A DNA stretch of 64,000 bases from Simiduia curdlanivorans (GTDB taxonomy: Bacteria; Pseudomonadota; Gammaproteobacteria; Pseudomonadales; Cellvibrionaceae). The stretch covers positions 1,240,001-1,304,000 of the forward strand of contig NZ_JAUFQG010000006.1 of NCBI RefSeq assembly GCF_030409605.1, given 5' to 3'. Below are positions 42,862 through 51,904 of this stretch, piece by piece; the stretch's first letter is position 1, and each line of letters begins with the position of its first letter. Under the pieces are notes generated by a model, which did not search any database, was not told the origin of the DNA, and saw nothing but the letters and a program-made list of their open reading frames with translations. Made by a program: the position numbers and the translations under genes.

Positions 42862-43344
42862 TTAATGAGTGCGGCTACGCATTTTTTTCCTTTCCAAAAC
42901 AGTCATGGCATTAACATGATTAGCGACATGCTGCTCGGCAATTTTTAATCCCATCGCGTCAATTGTTTTCACATAAAGTTTCAAACAAGACGATTTATTC
43001 TGCGTGCTATTTTTCTGTGCCAGTTTACGCAGTAAATGGTGACGAACAAATTGCAACACGGCATCGGCCTCGGAAAATTTCGATAACTGAGCCAAGACTT
43101 GGGCAAAATATTCAGCCGACACCACCAACTGCGTTTCATCAAACGCACTCAATTGCCCCTGGCTCACATCATTCATGCGAATTTTTGCGATCGCAAAGGT
43201 ACAGCCAAAGAAACGCTCGGCGGCCTGCCAGTGACCGCGTAGATAGGCCTCTTGGCCGTGGCAAAATGCGCCGCGCCACAACTGCTGTGCCACCTCGGCA
43301 GATCGAGCCACCTGCACCCGATGCCGTAAACATAAATACTCCAT
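42862..43344 (-). CDS. conserved hypothetical protein, Fur-box controlled
   Basis: Function unknown. ATG 43344 with AGGTG 6 bases upstream gives 160 residues, mostly helical: MEYLCLRHRVQVARSAEV, GAFCHGQEAYLRGHWQAAERFFGCTFAIA. The repeated A/G/F pattern recalls TPR-like helices. It ends in a basic ERKKMRSRTH. A Fur-like box sits 14 bases before the start codon, so iron control is likely. The frame continues upstream to 43515 but that would run through the Fur box. Confidence 0.7.
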   Translation of the reverse strand: MEYLCLRHRVQVARSAEVAQQLWRGAFCHGQEAYLRGHWQAAERFFGCTFAIAKIRMNDVSQGQLSAFDETQLVVSAEYFAQVLAQLSKFSEADAVLQFVRHHLLRKLAQKNSTQNKSSCLKLYVKTIDAMGLKIAEQHVANHVNAMTVLERKKMRSRTH

Positions 43345-43358
43345 GCAAACACCTTGTT

Positions 43359-43377
43359 GATAACGATTATCATTTGC
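43359..43377. promoter_or_regulatory. Fur box
   Basis: GATAACGATTATCATTTGC matches the 19-base Fur consensus GATAATGATAATCATTATC at 15 positions. It stands between divergent genes at 43344 (left) and 43428 (right) and can control both. Confidence 0.8.
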
Positions 43378-43427
43378 ATGTAAGATAACGAGTCTTTTCC
43401 GCGCTGACAAGTACAGGAGCCATGAAA

Positions 43428-43604
43428 ATGAAAAATTCTCTGGAACACACCCTGATGGTCGAAATTGATGCCGTGGCGCTAAGGCGCTTGATGGCAGAAG
43501 GTAGATTGGTGGCAACCGACTTCCGCTGCGCCCAAGCGGCAGACAAGCTGCAGATAAAACGCTGGTGTTTAGAGAATGCGAGTTTGCAGCTAAGAAGCTA
43601 CTAG
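43428..43604 (+). CDS. small conserved protein, Fur-box controlled
   Basis: 58 residues (MKNSLEHTLMVEIDAVALRRLMAEGRLVATDF then RCAQAADKLQIKRWCLENASLQL). Start ATG 43428, since AGGAG is 9 bases upstream; an ATG two codons earlier is only three bases from that site. The composition is compact and protein-like with two Cys. I believe similar small genes occur beside iron-regulated loci in related bacteria, but no function is known. Its end overlaps the convergent CobW gene by 15 bases. Confidence 0.65.
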   Translation: MKNSLEHTLMVEIDAVALRRLMAEGRLVATDFRCAQAADKLQIKRWCLENASLQLRSY

Positions 43605-44615
43605 GGAGGCCAGTAACCGCGCTTCAAGGCTGGCAACATCGATAGCCTCAAGGCTAATAAGCTCTAGCCGCGAATCGAAGCAATCATCGAGTTCGGTCAC
43701 GCTCAAAACGCCATCAGCTAGGTTAAACCCTCGCACACAGGTGTGCGTGATCATAACCGCTTTTAATCGCTCGCAGCTTAACCCGAGCAAGCAGTGCTCT
43801 AGCGCCTCGGAGGAAAAAACCAGCTCTGGGGCAAAGGCCCAGCCATAGGCGTGAAAGCCATCGGCGTATTTGTGCTTAAATACCAAGCCTTGGCTGTTGT
43901 ACTGCGGTGCCAACGATAACAGTGGTGCGCTAGCGGCGCTGCTGTCTGATTTGCGCGCTTGAGCGGTGGATGCATTCAAGCGCCAAGCCTGAGCCGCCCC
44001 CTGCAACCAGGCTATTTGCCCAGCGCCCTGTTCAATGGCGCTGATGGAAAACGGCGCCTTTGGTCTGAGGGCTGTTACGTAATGATTAAGCTGGGTGTAT
44101 TCATCGGCGCTATAGGTATCGGCTTTAGCGGCCAAAATATAATCGGCAACCAGCAGCTGTTGGTTGAAAAGCGCGTGCTCGGTATAGCGCGGGTCTTTAA
44201 TTTTTCGTGCGTCCACCAAGGTTAAGGTGCTGCCTAATTGACTTACCGCCTGATAGCAGGGCTGAGCCAAGAGTGCGAGAATTTCGAGCGGATGGCCTAA
44301 ACCCGTGGGTTCAATCAACAGTCGGTCTAACTGTTTAGCAGCCAGCAATTGGTTCAGCGCGATTTGAAACGGCAAGCCATTCGCACAGCATAAGCAACCA
44401 CCCGGCACCTCCTTAATCACGGCGCCGGTGGCCGGAGATGACAACAGAGCACCGTCAATACCGACTTCGCCAAACTCATTAACCAGCACGCCCCAGCGCT
44501 CTGCCACGGGTTTGTGCGCCAATAGATGGCGTATAAGCGTGGTTTTGCCGGCGCCCAGAAAACCGGTAATGACGTTGATATGCACCATAGAAAAGTCGTT
44601 ATTGCCCGCGTTCAT
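43590..44615 (-). CDS. CobW/COG0523 family GTP-binding metallochaperone
   Basis: G3E-family GTPase, likely supplying zinc or another metal to target proteins. Walker A in GFLGAGKTTLIRHLL, the metal-binding GGCLCC motif, Walker B-like LLIEPTGLGHPLEIL, and an altered NKxD (LAAKADTY, Ala for Asn) are seen; the C-terminal CobW domain follows. 341 residues. Two starts are possible: ATG 44615 and ATG 44588 (MVHINVITGF), the latter nearer the family norm but with a weaker RBS. The genomic link to a Fur-controlled pair suggests metal homeostasis. Confidence 0.88.
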   Translation of the reverse strand: MNAGNNDFSMVHINVITGFLGAGKTTLIRHLLAHKPVAERWGVLVNEFGEVGIDGALLSSPATGAVIKEVPGGCLCCANGLPFQIALNQLLAAKQLDRLLIEPTGLGHPLEILALLAQPCYQAVSQLGSTLTLVDARKIKDPRYTEHALFNQQLLVADYILAAKADTYSADEYTQLNHYVTALRPKAPFSISAIEQGAGQIAWLQGAAQAWRLNASTAQARKSDSSAASAPLLSLAPQYNSQGLVFKHKYADGFHAYGWAFAPELVFSSEALEHCLLGLSCERLKAVMITHTCVRGFNLADGVLSVTELDDCFDSRLELISLEAIDVASLEARLLASLVAS

Positions 44616-44784
44616 TCACTGCAAAGCCGGCCATTATCCAACACTCGGCGCTAGACTGTCACACGATCAAACCAGCCATTTACCGGTTACACCCTGAATA
44701 GGTGATTTTTTTTATTCGATGCGGGGCGGTAAGATGGCGTCTAATCGTCTATTAGCCCTACAGGTTTCTATCAGGAGAAAGACT

Positions 44785-45663
44785 ATGTCCCGCAAGGTTA
44801 CGGTTGCAGCCACACAAATGGCCTGCTCTTGGGATCGCGATGCCAACATCGCCAATGGCGAAAAGCTGGTGCGTCAGGCGCACAAGCAAGGAGCCCAAAT
44901 CATCCTATTGCAAGAGCTTTTCGAAACCCCCTACTTTTGCCAGAAGCCCAATGCCGATTACGCCCTGCTCGCCACGGCACTGGACGAAAACATCGCCATC
45001 GCGCATTTTCAGAAGCTCGCTAAAGAGCTCAACGTGGTACTGCCCATCAGCTACTTTGAACGCGCCGGCCGCGCGCGCTTCAACTCCATTGTGGTGATCG
45101 ATGCCGATGGCACCATTCTGGGCAACTACCGCAAGAGCCACATTCCCGATGGCCCCGGCTACCACGAGAAGTATTACTTCAACCCCGGCGATACCGGCTT
45201 CAAAGTGTGGAACACCCAGTACGGCAAAATTGGCATCGGCATTTGCTGGGACCAATGGTTCCCCGAATGCGCACGCGCCATGGCGCTCTTGGGCGCGGAA
45301 ATCTTATTTTACCCAACTGCCATCGGCACCGAGCCGCACGACCCCACTATATCCTCGCGCGATCACTGGCAGCGGGTACAACAGGGTCACGCCGGCGCCA
45401 ACTTAATGCCATTAATTGCCAGCAACCGCATCGGCCGCGAAGACCAAGAGGATTACCACATCAACTTCTACGGCTCGTCATTCATCGCCAACCAGTTCGG
45501 CGAAAAAGTAGCGGAAGCTGACGACACTAGCGAAGCGGTTTTGGTGCACACCTTCGACTTAGACGAGCTCGAAAAAATTCGCACCGCCTGGGGTGTGTTT
45601 CGCGATCGCCGCCCGAATCTCTACGGCCAAATCAAAACGCTGGATGGTGACCTCGCCTCATGA
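44785..45663 (+). CDS. aguB: N-carbamoylputrescine amidase
   Basis: Nitrilase-fold enzyme hydrolysing N-carbamoylputrescine to putrescine, CO2 and ammonia. The Glu-Lys-Cys triad is in LLQELFETPYF, YRKSHIPDGPGYHEKYYF and GICWDQWFPE. Family-specific GTEPHDP and SRDHWQRVQQGHA follow. ATG 44785 with AGGAG 8 bases upstream gives 292 residues; the frame opens further upstream without an RBS. Its stop overlaps the aguA start by four bases (ATGA). Confidence 0.95.
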   Translation: MSRKVTVAATQMACSWDRDANIANGEKLVRQAHKQGAQIILLQELFETPYFCQKPNADYALLATALDENIAIAHFQKLAKELNVVLPISYFERAGRARFNSIVVIDADGTILGNYRKSHIPDGPGYHEKYYFNPGDTGFKVWNTQYGKIGIGICWDQWFPECARAMALLGAEILFYPTAIGTEPHDPTISSRDHWQRVQQGHAGANLMPLIASNRIGREDQEDYHINFYGSSFIANQFGEKVAEADDTSEAVLVHTFDLDELEKIRTAWGVFRDRRPNLYGQIKTLDGDLAS

Positions 45664-46760
45664 AACCACTCACCAGCAGCCCCAAAGCCGATGGCTTTTA
45701 CATGCCCGCCGAGTGGGCGCGACAGCAGCAAGCCTGGATGGTATGGCCCGAGCGAACCGATAACTGGCGCTTAGGGGCCAAGCCCGCGCAAGCAGCATTT
45801 GTGGCCGTCATGCGCGCTATTGCGCGCTACCAACCACTTACCGTTGGCGTTTCTGCGGCACAGTTTGAAAATGCCTCGGAACAGCTTGGCGACCACGACA
45901 ACATTCGGGTAGTGGAAATCTCCAACAACGACGCCTGGGTGCGCGATACCGGCCCCACCTTTGTGATTAACGGCCGAGGCGAGGTGCGCGGGGTCGACTG
46001 GCGCTTTAACGCTTGGGGCGGGTTTAACGGCGGACTGTATTTCCCGTGGGATAAAGATGATCAGGTGGCGCGCAAAATTTGCCAGCTAGAGCAAGTGCAG
46101 CGCTACCGCACCGACGACTTTGTGTTGGAGGGCGGCTCCATTCACGTGGATGGCGAAGGTACGGTGATTACCACGGAAGAGTGCTTACTCAATGCGAATC
46201 GCAACCCGCATTTGAGTCGTGAAGTCATCGAGCATACGCTGGCGCAACATCTCAATATCGAAAAAGTGATCTGGCTGCCAGAGGGTTTATTCAATGATGA
46301 AACCGATGGCCACGTGGATAATTTTTGCTGCTTTACCCGGCCAGGCGAAGTATTGCTGTGCTGGACCGACGACGCAACAGATCCCAACTACGCGCGCTGT
46401 CAGGCTGCTTGGGAGGTTTTACAAAATACCACCGACGCCAAAGGCCGGACCTTAAAGGTGGTAAAAATGCCCATTCCCGGGCCGCTGTTTGCCACACCAG
46501 TGGAGTGTGAGGGCATAGATCAGGTGGCTGGCTCCCAGCCGCGCGATCCCGCCATTCGCCTTGCCGGCTCCTACGTTAACTTTTTAATTATCAACGGCGC
46601 GATCATTGCGCCCAGCTTCGATGACGAAAAAGATAGCGCCGCCAAAACCATTCTCGGGCAATGCTTTCCCGACCGCGATATCGTTATGGTGCCCGGGCGG
46701 GAGATATTGCTCGGCGGTGGCAATATCCACTGCATCACCCAGCAGCAACCGGCCGCTTAA
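45660..46760 (+). CDS. aguA: agmatine deiminase
   Basis: Converts agmatine to N-carbamoylputrescine, the step before AguB. Peptidyl-arginine-deiminase-like fold: WVRDTGPTFVING, EGGSIHVDGEGTVITTEECLLN, NDETDGHVDNFCCF, and the catalytic Cys in GGGNIHCITQQ near the C-terminus. 366 residues is typical. The aguBA operon provides putrescine from arginine via agmatine. The last four bases overlap the convergent chemoreceptor gene. Confidence 0.96.
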   Translation: MKPLTSSPKADGFYMPAEWARQQQAWMVWPERTDNWRLGAKPAQAAFVAVMRAIARYQPLTVGVSAAQFENASEQLGDHDNIRVVEISNNDAWVRDTGPTFVINGRGEVRGVDWRFNAWGGFNGGLYFPWDKDDQVARKICQLEQVQRYRTDDFVLEGGSIHVDGEGTVITTEECLLNANRNPHLSREVIEHTLAQHLNIEKVIWLPEGLFNDETDGHVDNFCCFTRPGEVLLCWTDDATDPNYARCQAAWEVLQNTTDAKGRTLKVVKMPIPGPLFATPVECEGIDQVAGSQPRDPAIRLAGSYVNFLIINGAIIAPSFDDEKDSAAKTILGQCFPDRDIVMVPGREILLGGGNIHCITQQQPAA

Positions 46761-47920
46761 GTTTTAAACACAGCGACTTTATTGCGCAGGCTATCCACCG
46801 TTGCAGAGAGATCATTGGCTATCGTTAACAGATAGCCAATGTCTTTTTCCGACATGCCCGTGGATACGGCCAACTGATCAACCTCCACCAAAACCTCTTC
46901 CACTTTTTTATTGATACTGTGTATATTCGAGTTGCCCTGCTGACTGCGCTGACCGGTAAGCTCCGCGACCTCTTGCATGACATCACAGGCGCTCACAATC
47001 ACATCCGCCGCTTCGCTGGAGGTTATTTTTAAGGCTTCAAGTGAGCTCTTTTGATGCTCCACCTTCTTGCCCGCAAGATCGATAGCACTGGTAATAGCGG
47101 AAATAATTTCGTTAATCTCGGTGAGGCTATTTTGCGTAGACTGAGACAAGCCGCGCACCTCATCGGCCACCACAGAGAAACCTCTGCCGTGCTCGCCGGC
47201 GCGCGCGGCTTCAATGGCGGCATTCAAGGCCAAGAGGTTAGTTTGATCGGCGATGCCGTTGATAACCGCCAAGACGTCCTTAATCTTCAGCGCATTTTCA
47301 GAGAGTTTGGCAAAATTTTCAGTAATATCATTGCTGGCGCGCACATGCTCATCGACCATTTCAGCCATAGTGCCGATGTTCTGGCGCGACGCTTGGAGCT
47401 GCTGGTTGGCACCGGTCACCTGAATGTTGGTTTGATCGGCGCGCTGAGTTACCGCTTGCGACAAGCCCTGCATCTCTTGCATATACTGCTTGGCGCGGCT
47501 CACGGCAGCCACCTCCTGAGTAATGCGCTGGCCCATGGTTTTGCTCGTGTCGGTTAATTTCTTAGCGACATTTTGATTGGTGTCGGCCACCTGTTTAATG
47601 TCCACTAAGGCGCCCCGAATTTCCTCTCGAAACTGATCGATGGTGGACACCATGTCGCCCATTTCAGCATTCAGCGAGGTGTTCACATCGCACTTTACCG
47701 ATAGATCTTTATCTGCGAAGTGCTGAAAGTAGCGCGCGATCGCGCTAAGCGCGTCGACACCCCAACGCTTTTCATCTATGTCGTGGACAATCAGCACGGC
47801 GATGAGCACAAATTGAATAACGCGGCTAACAGTATTGTCGGTAAAAGCCAACGCATTGACGAGCAACAACGCCATGCCGATCCAATGCACGAGCCGCATT
47901 CTGAGAAATAGTGATGCCAT
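46757..47920 (-). CDS. methyl-accepting chemotaxis protein without periplasmic sensor domain
   Basis: 387 residues. Two closely spaced N-terminal membrane segments (HWIGMALLLVNALAF and VIQFVLIAVLIVHDI) leave almost no periplasmic loop. A cytoplasmic helical region and the MCP signalling tip IADQTNLLALNAAIEAARAG and FSVVADEVRGLS follow. ATG 47920 is chosen for its AGGGAGG ribosome site; the frame extends upstream to 48013 as a mostly non-membrane stretch. It may sense an intracellular cue or membrane state. No che genes are adjacent. Confidence 0.9.
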   Translation of the reverse strand: MASLFLRMRLVHWIGMALLLVNALAFTDNTVSRVIQFVLIAVLIVHDIDEKRWGVDALSAIARYFQHFADKDLSVKCDVNTSLNAEMGDMVSTIDQFREEIRGALVDIKQVADTNQNVAKKLTDTSKTMGQRITQEVAAVSRAKQYMQEMQGLSQAVTQRADQTNIQVTGANQQLQASRQNIGTMAEMVDEHVRASNDITENFAKLSENALKIKDVLAVINGIADQTNLLALNAAIEAARAGEHGRGFSVVADEVRGLSQSTQNSLTEINEIISAITSAIDLAGKKVEHQKSSLEALKITSSEAADVIVSACDVMQEVAELTGQRSQQGNSNIHSINKKVEEVLVEVDQLAVSTGMSEKDIGYLLTIANDLSATVDSLRNKVAVFKT

Positions 47921-48030
47921 ATAACCCTCCCTGAGCCATAAACCTTCATCTAGGCAAAACAAAAACACTGCCTTTGAGGCTAGCACAGGGAGGACACTCA
48001 GGCCGAAACGCATTTAAAAAAGCAACATTT

Positions 48031-48055
48031 ATAACCCTGAAAATTTCAGGGTTAT
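48031..48055 (-). terminator. terminator after the DUF3718 gene
   Basis: Perfect 12-bp stem ATAACCCTGAAA/TTTCAGGGTTAT with a single-base centre, between the DUF3718 gene and the chemoreceptor gene. Rich in A/T at the base of the stem. Confidence 0.7.
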
Positions 48056-48102
48056 TTGGTGCGCCGCTGAGAGCGGCGCAATCAACCTCTCGACTACCAC
48101 AA

Positions 48103-48474
48103 CTATCGGGACGCCACCTCCTCGGTGGTAACAACCTCGCCCCTGTTAAACTTAGGCGCGAGGTAAGACGTTACTTTTTCAGCTTTAACCTCGTGCGCAA
48201 AACTCAACAAGTTCTTCTCATTGCATTGGTAATACGTATGAGCGCGCTGGCGCTCCACGCCGCGGATGCCGTGATAAAGTGCGCTGCGCAACTGGCCCGG
48301 CTGATCTCTAACAATCGCTTTACACACGCTGGCGGCGTCATTATCAACAACGGTATATTTAACGCCATTTCTTTCGATGTGCGTGTCGGCACTGACCAGA
48401 CCAGATAACGCCAAAGAACAAGCGCCGATAAAAATGCCAAACGCTACACCTTGTATTTTTTTTGAATTTTTCAT
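48103..48474 (-). CDS. DUF3718 domain-containing exported protein
   Basis: 123 residues: signal peptide (...SGLVSA), then VCKAIVRDQPGQLRSAL and YQCNEKNLLSFAHEV, matching the small two-Cys DUF3718 family of gammaproteobacteria. Function unknown; likely periplasmic with one disulfide. AGGAG lies 8 bases before the ATG. Confidence 0.8.
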   Translation of the reverse strand: MKNSKKIQGVAFGIFIGACSLALSGLVSADTHIERNGVKYTVVDNDAASVCKAIVRDQPGQLRSALYHGIRGVERQRAHTYYQCNEKNLLSFAHEVKAEKVTSYLAPKFNRGEVVTTEEVASR

Positions 48475-49120
48475 GATCGAGCTCCTGTGACTTTTCTTTT
48501 TGAGGGAAGCATCCCATCCAAGTGGCGCCTTGCCGCTCGGTTAGTCACAGTATTGCTGGTTTACATTTTTTCAAAAGCCTATATCGGCGAGGAGGTGTTG
48601 AGCAGAGACTAACCACAAGCTTGCGACTAACTGTCGGCTAGTGCATCCATTCAACGCAGCCAAATCAGTCGCCTGCTGCGACAACCTGTCGACAAGCAGC
48701 GGCCAACCGTTCATCGCAAGTAAAACGGCAGCAAAGAAAAATCAGACATAAAAATCCATACCGCAATCGACACGCCAAATGACGTTTCAATTTATCTTTG
48801 GCGAAAACTTTTTATAACTTTACTCCCAATCTGTTCGCGTGTTTACCAAATGCGGTGATGACTCATCCTCACGCTAAACGCTAGCCTTGCTAAACGTTGC
48901 AGCGCGAACCAGTGCCTAAACCGCCACATAGTCCTGTGCTCCCTGTGATAGCGGTCATTAACAGACCCGAAAGGTTAAGCTAATATTCTTATCAGCTAGC
49001 GTTCACATCCGTTCAACCCGCAGAGGTGCGGCAGCACAAGCCCAGCACTTGTCGTTTTTTGCTCATTGCTTGCGGCTTGCGGCTTGCGGCAAGAGCATAA
49101 CCCCAAATAAGCGAGACCTA
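48475..49120. other. 646-base intergenic stretch
   Basis: No gene that I can support on either strand. It ends with a 7-mer repeat (GCTTGCG, three copies, 49068-49090). Near 48876 is CACGCTAAACGCTAGCC, which resembles CACGCTAGCC and CTAAACGCTAG at about 1256-1278, but the match is short. No promoter motif stands out. Confidence 0.4.
49068..49090. repeat. heptanucleotide tandem repeat (GCTTGCG), 3.3 copies
   Basis: Three perfect GCTTGCG copies plus GC, 31 bases before the SRPBCC gene. Shares the GCTTG core with the 35563-35608 array. Confidence 0.9.
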
Positions 49121-49558
49121 ATGAGCCACCAACACATCGAAATAGAACTGCAGTTTCACTGCACACCTGAAGCCTTATTTCAGCAGCTTAGCGATCACGT
49201 ACAGTTCGGCAAGATCGTCGGCGCTAATATTCAGCGGATCGTTGATAGCAAATCAACCAATCGCAATGGCTTAGGCGCGGTGCGCAGAATCACCATCGCG
49301 CCAGGTCTCTCATTTGACGAGACGATAACCCGCTTTGATGCGCCGGATTTGATGGAGTATCGAATCACCCGCGGCAGCCCAGTCAAGGAACACTGGGGGC
49401 GGCTTGCATTCAAACCCCATGCTCACGGCTGCGTACTTTTTTACACCATCGACTTTAGTGCCAAGCTCCCCGGCACAGGCTGGCTGCTCAAGCCGCTCAT
49501 CGAAGGCCCGATCCGGCGCGGTCTGACGCGGTTACAAGCGACGCTCCAAGGCAAGTAA
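49121..49558 (+). CDS. SRPBCC family protein
   Basis: 145-residue START/Bet v1-like fold: QHIEIELQFHCTPEALFQQLSDH, LGAVRRITIAPGLSFDETITRFDAPDLMEYRITRG, and a C-terminal long helix LLKPLIEGPIRRGLTRLQ. Such polyketide-cyclase/START-like proteins bind hydrophobic ligands. Ligand unknown. ATG 49121 starts the family-like part; an earlier ATG at 49049 would run through the 7-mer repeat and is rejected. Confidence 0.82.
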   Translation: MSHQHIEIELQFHCTPEALFQQLSDHVQFGKIVGANIQRIVDSKSTNRNGLGAVRRITIAPGLSFDETITRFDAPDLMEYRITRGSPVKEHWGRLAFKPHAHGCVLFYTIDFSAKLPGTGWLLKPLIEGPIRRGLTRLQATLQGK

Positions 49559-49723
49559 ACGCCGCTGCCGTTACGTCTTTTAGCTGCCACTTCGTCCTAG
49601 GTAACTTAGGTGGCCGATACAACTGAGGCCAAGCACACACCTAGGCCAGATTTTGCGCCTAACCCCTAAAGTAGGGGTTTACACGGTAAAACCATAAGAC
49701 ATAACCCGAACAAAGGACTTCCC

Positions 49724-51787
49724 ATGACTGTTTCGACATTCAAACCACTACGCTCAGTTGCTCTGGTAGCGTGCGCGACAGCCGCCCTATTAGCCGGCTG
49801 CAGCAGCGACAAAGAAGCAACACCAGAAGCTAAAAAGGCACCAGCATTGGTAGCCGGTATCGACCTTGGCAATATGGAGCCAAGTACGCGCGCGCAAGAC
49901 GACTTTTACCGTCATGTGAATGGCCAATGGTTAGCCAAAACCGCTATTCCAGCGGATAAATCCAATTACGGCTCCTTCACCAAGCTAGCCGATGATGCCG
50001 AAGTGCAGCTGCGCGCCATTATCGAGTCGGCTGCAGCAAGCGCTGCCAAGGAAGGGACTGAGCAACAAAAAGTCGGCGACTTTTTTAAAAGCTATATGAA
50101 CACCGAAAAACTGGAACAACTGGGTGCCAGCCCGATTGCGGCGAGCCTTGCGGAAATTGATGCGCTGGCGTCGAAAGACGCGCTGCTGACCTGGTTTGGC
50201 AAGGTTGCCCGCGTTGGCGTCAACACACCGGTTGCAGTCTTTATCAATCAGGATAAGCGCGATGCGACGCAATACGCTGTTTACACTTATCAAAGCGGTA
50301 TCGGTTTACCCGATCGCGATTATTACTTTAAAGAAGATGAGAAGAGCCAGGCCATTCGCGCCGCCTACAAAAAGCATATTCTCGCCAGTTTTGCACTGGC
50401 CAATGTCGCGGCCAACGCCGACTCAGTCTACGCCATCGAAGAGGCACTGGCGCAGGGCCACTGGCAGCGAGTCGATAACCGCGACCCGGTGAAAACCTAC
50501 AATAAAATGCCCTTAGCTGAGCTCAGCAACCTCAGCGCCGGCGTTAATTGGGGCAACTGGGCGCAGGCGCTCGGGATCGACGGCCAAGCAAATATCATCG
50601 TCTACCAGCCGTCCTACTTAACCGTTTTTGGCGACACACTGGCCACTAAATCCCTAGAAGATTGGAAGGCCTATGCCAAGTGGCAGGTGATCTCCGGCGC
50701 TTCAACACTGCTCAGTAAAGCCTTCGACGACGAACATTTTACCTTCTACAGCAAAACCTTGCGCGGTGTTGAAGAGCAACAGGAGCGCTGGAAACGCGCG
50801 GTGCAGTTCACCGATGACGTGATCGGTGAGGCCGTGGGCAAAATCTACGTTGAGCAACATTTCCCGCCCGAAGCCAAGGCGCGCATGGATCAATTGGTCA
50901 ACAACCTACTGCTAGCGTTTGGCGAAGGCATTAACGATTTAGAGTGGATGACCGAGGAAACCAAGGTCGCCGCGCGCGAAAAACTCTCGAAGTTTACCTA
51001 CAAAATTGGCTACCCAGACAAATGGCGAGACTACGCGTCTCTAGTCATTAAGGCCGATGACTTATTTGGCAACGCGATGCGGGCCGCGGCATTCGAGTAC
51101 GCGCGAAACCTCAGCAAGCTAGGCGCGCCGGTGGACAAAACCGAATGGTTTATGACGCCGCAAACCGTGAATGCCTACTACAACCCGGTAGCCAACGAAA
51201 TTGTTTTCCCGGCCGCCATATTGCAACCACCCTTCTTCAACTTAGCTGCCGACGACGCCGTTAACTACGGTGGTATAGGCGCGGTGATTGGCCATGAAAT
51301 CGGCCACGGCTTCGACGATTCAGGCTCGCAGTACGATGGCGACGGCAACCTCAGGAACTGGTGGACCGACAGCGACAGAACCGAATTCGAAAAGCGTACC
51401 ACCGCCTTGGTCGAGCAATACAATGCCTTCGAGCCACTGCCGGGCGAATTTGTAAACGGTAAATTCACCTTGGGCGAAAACATTGGCGACCTCGGCGGCC
51501 TAACCATCGCGCACAAGGCTTACTTGCTGTCACTGCAGGGCAAAAGCGCACCGGTGATCGATGAACTCACCGGCGAGCAACGCTTCTTCATGGGCTGGGC
51601 GCAAGTGTGGGCGCGCAAATACCGCGATGAAGAGCTCTCTCAACGTCTGGTCACCGATCCTCACTCGCCGAGCGAGTTCCGCACCAACGGTATTGTGCGC
51701 AATATGCCTGCTTTCTACGACGCCTTTGGTGTGAAAGAGGGCGACGCACTCTTTCTAGCGCCTGAAGCCCGGGTCAAGATTTGGTAG
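49724..51787 (+). CDS. M13 family metallopeptidase lipoprotein (PepO/neprilysin-like)
   Basis: Zinc endopeptidase of 687 residues. The lipobox (LLAGCSS) directs it to the envelope. An N-terminal M13 domain with DDFYRHVNGQWLAKTAIP is followed by the catalytic domain: substrate-binding NAYYNP, zinc site GHEIGHGFDDSG (HEIGH near residue 523), third ligand Glu in GENIGDLGG, and the terminal VKIW typical of the family. Complete. Probably degrades peptides in the periplasm. A strong terminator follows. Confidence 0.94.
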   Translation: MTVSTFKPLRSVALVACATAALLAGCSSDKEATPEAKKAPALVAGIDLGNMEPSTRAQDDFYRHVNGQWLAKTAIPADKSNYGSFTKLADDAEVQLRAIIESAAASAAKEGTEQQKVGDFFKSYMNTEKLEQLGASPIAASLAEIDALASKDALLTWFGKVARVGVNTPVAVFINQDKRDATQYAVYTYQSGIGLPDRDYYFKEDEKSQAIRAAYKKHILASFALANVAANADSVYAIEEALAQGHWQRVDNRDPVKTYNKMPLAELSNLSAGVNWGNWAQALGIDGQANIIVYQPSYLTVFGDTLATKSLEDWKAYAKWQVISGASTLLSKAFDDEHFTFYSKTLRGVEEQQERWKRAVQFTDDVIGEAVGKIYVEQHFPPEAKARMDQLVNNLLLAFGEGINDLEWMTEETKVAAREKLSKFTYKIGYPDKWRDYASLVIKADDLFGNAMRAAAFEYARNLSKLGAPVDKTEWFMTPQTVNAYYNPVANEIVFPAAILQPPFFNLAADDAVNYGGIGAVIGHEIGHGFDDSGSQYDGDGNLRNWWTDSDRTEFEKRTTALVEQYNAFEPLPGEFVNGKFTLGENIGDLGGLTIAHKAYLLSLQGKSAPVIDELTGEQRFFMGWAQVWARKYRDEELSQRLVTDPHSPSEFRTNGIVRNMPAFYDAFGVKEGDALFLAPEARVKIW

Positions 51788-51809
51788 GCGTCTATATCTG
51801 TTGTATCGA

Positions 51810-51832
51810 GGGGAAGCTTGCTTCCCCTTTTT
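51810..51832 (+). terminator. rho-independent terminator after the M13 peptidase gene
   Basis: GGGGAAG-CTTG-CTTCCCC followed by TTTTT, 22 bases after the stop. Confidence 0.92.
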
Positions 51833-51904
51833 CCTGCGCCCTACATAATGAGTACTCTTTCGAGGTATACTCGTCCCACTGTCCGTTTCAGCCAAGAGTG
51901 CCGC

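Noticed and set aside
47051..47557. Rightward 168-codon frame within the chemoreceptor region
   Set aside because: Antisense shadow of the MCP signalling domain, whose motifs are unmistakable on the minus strand.
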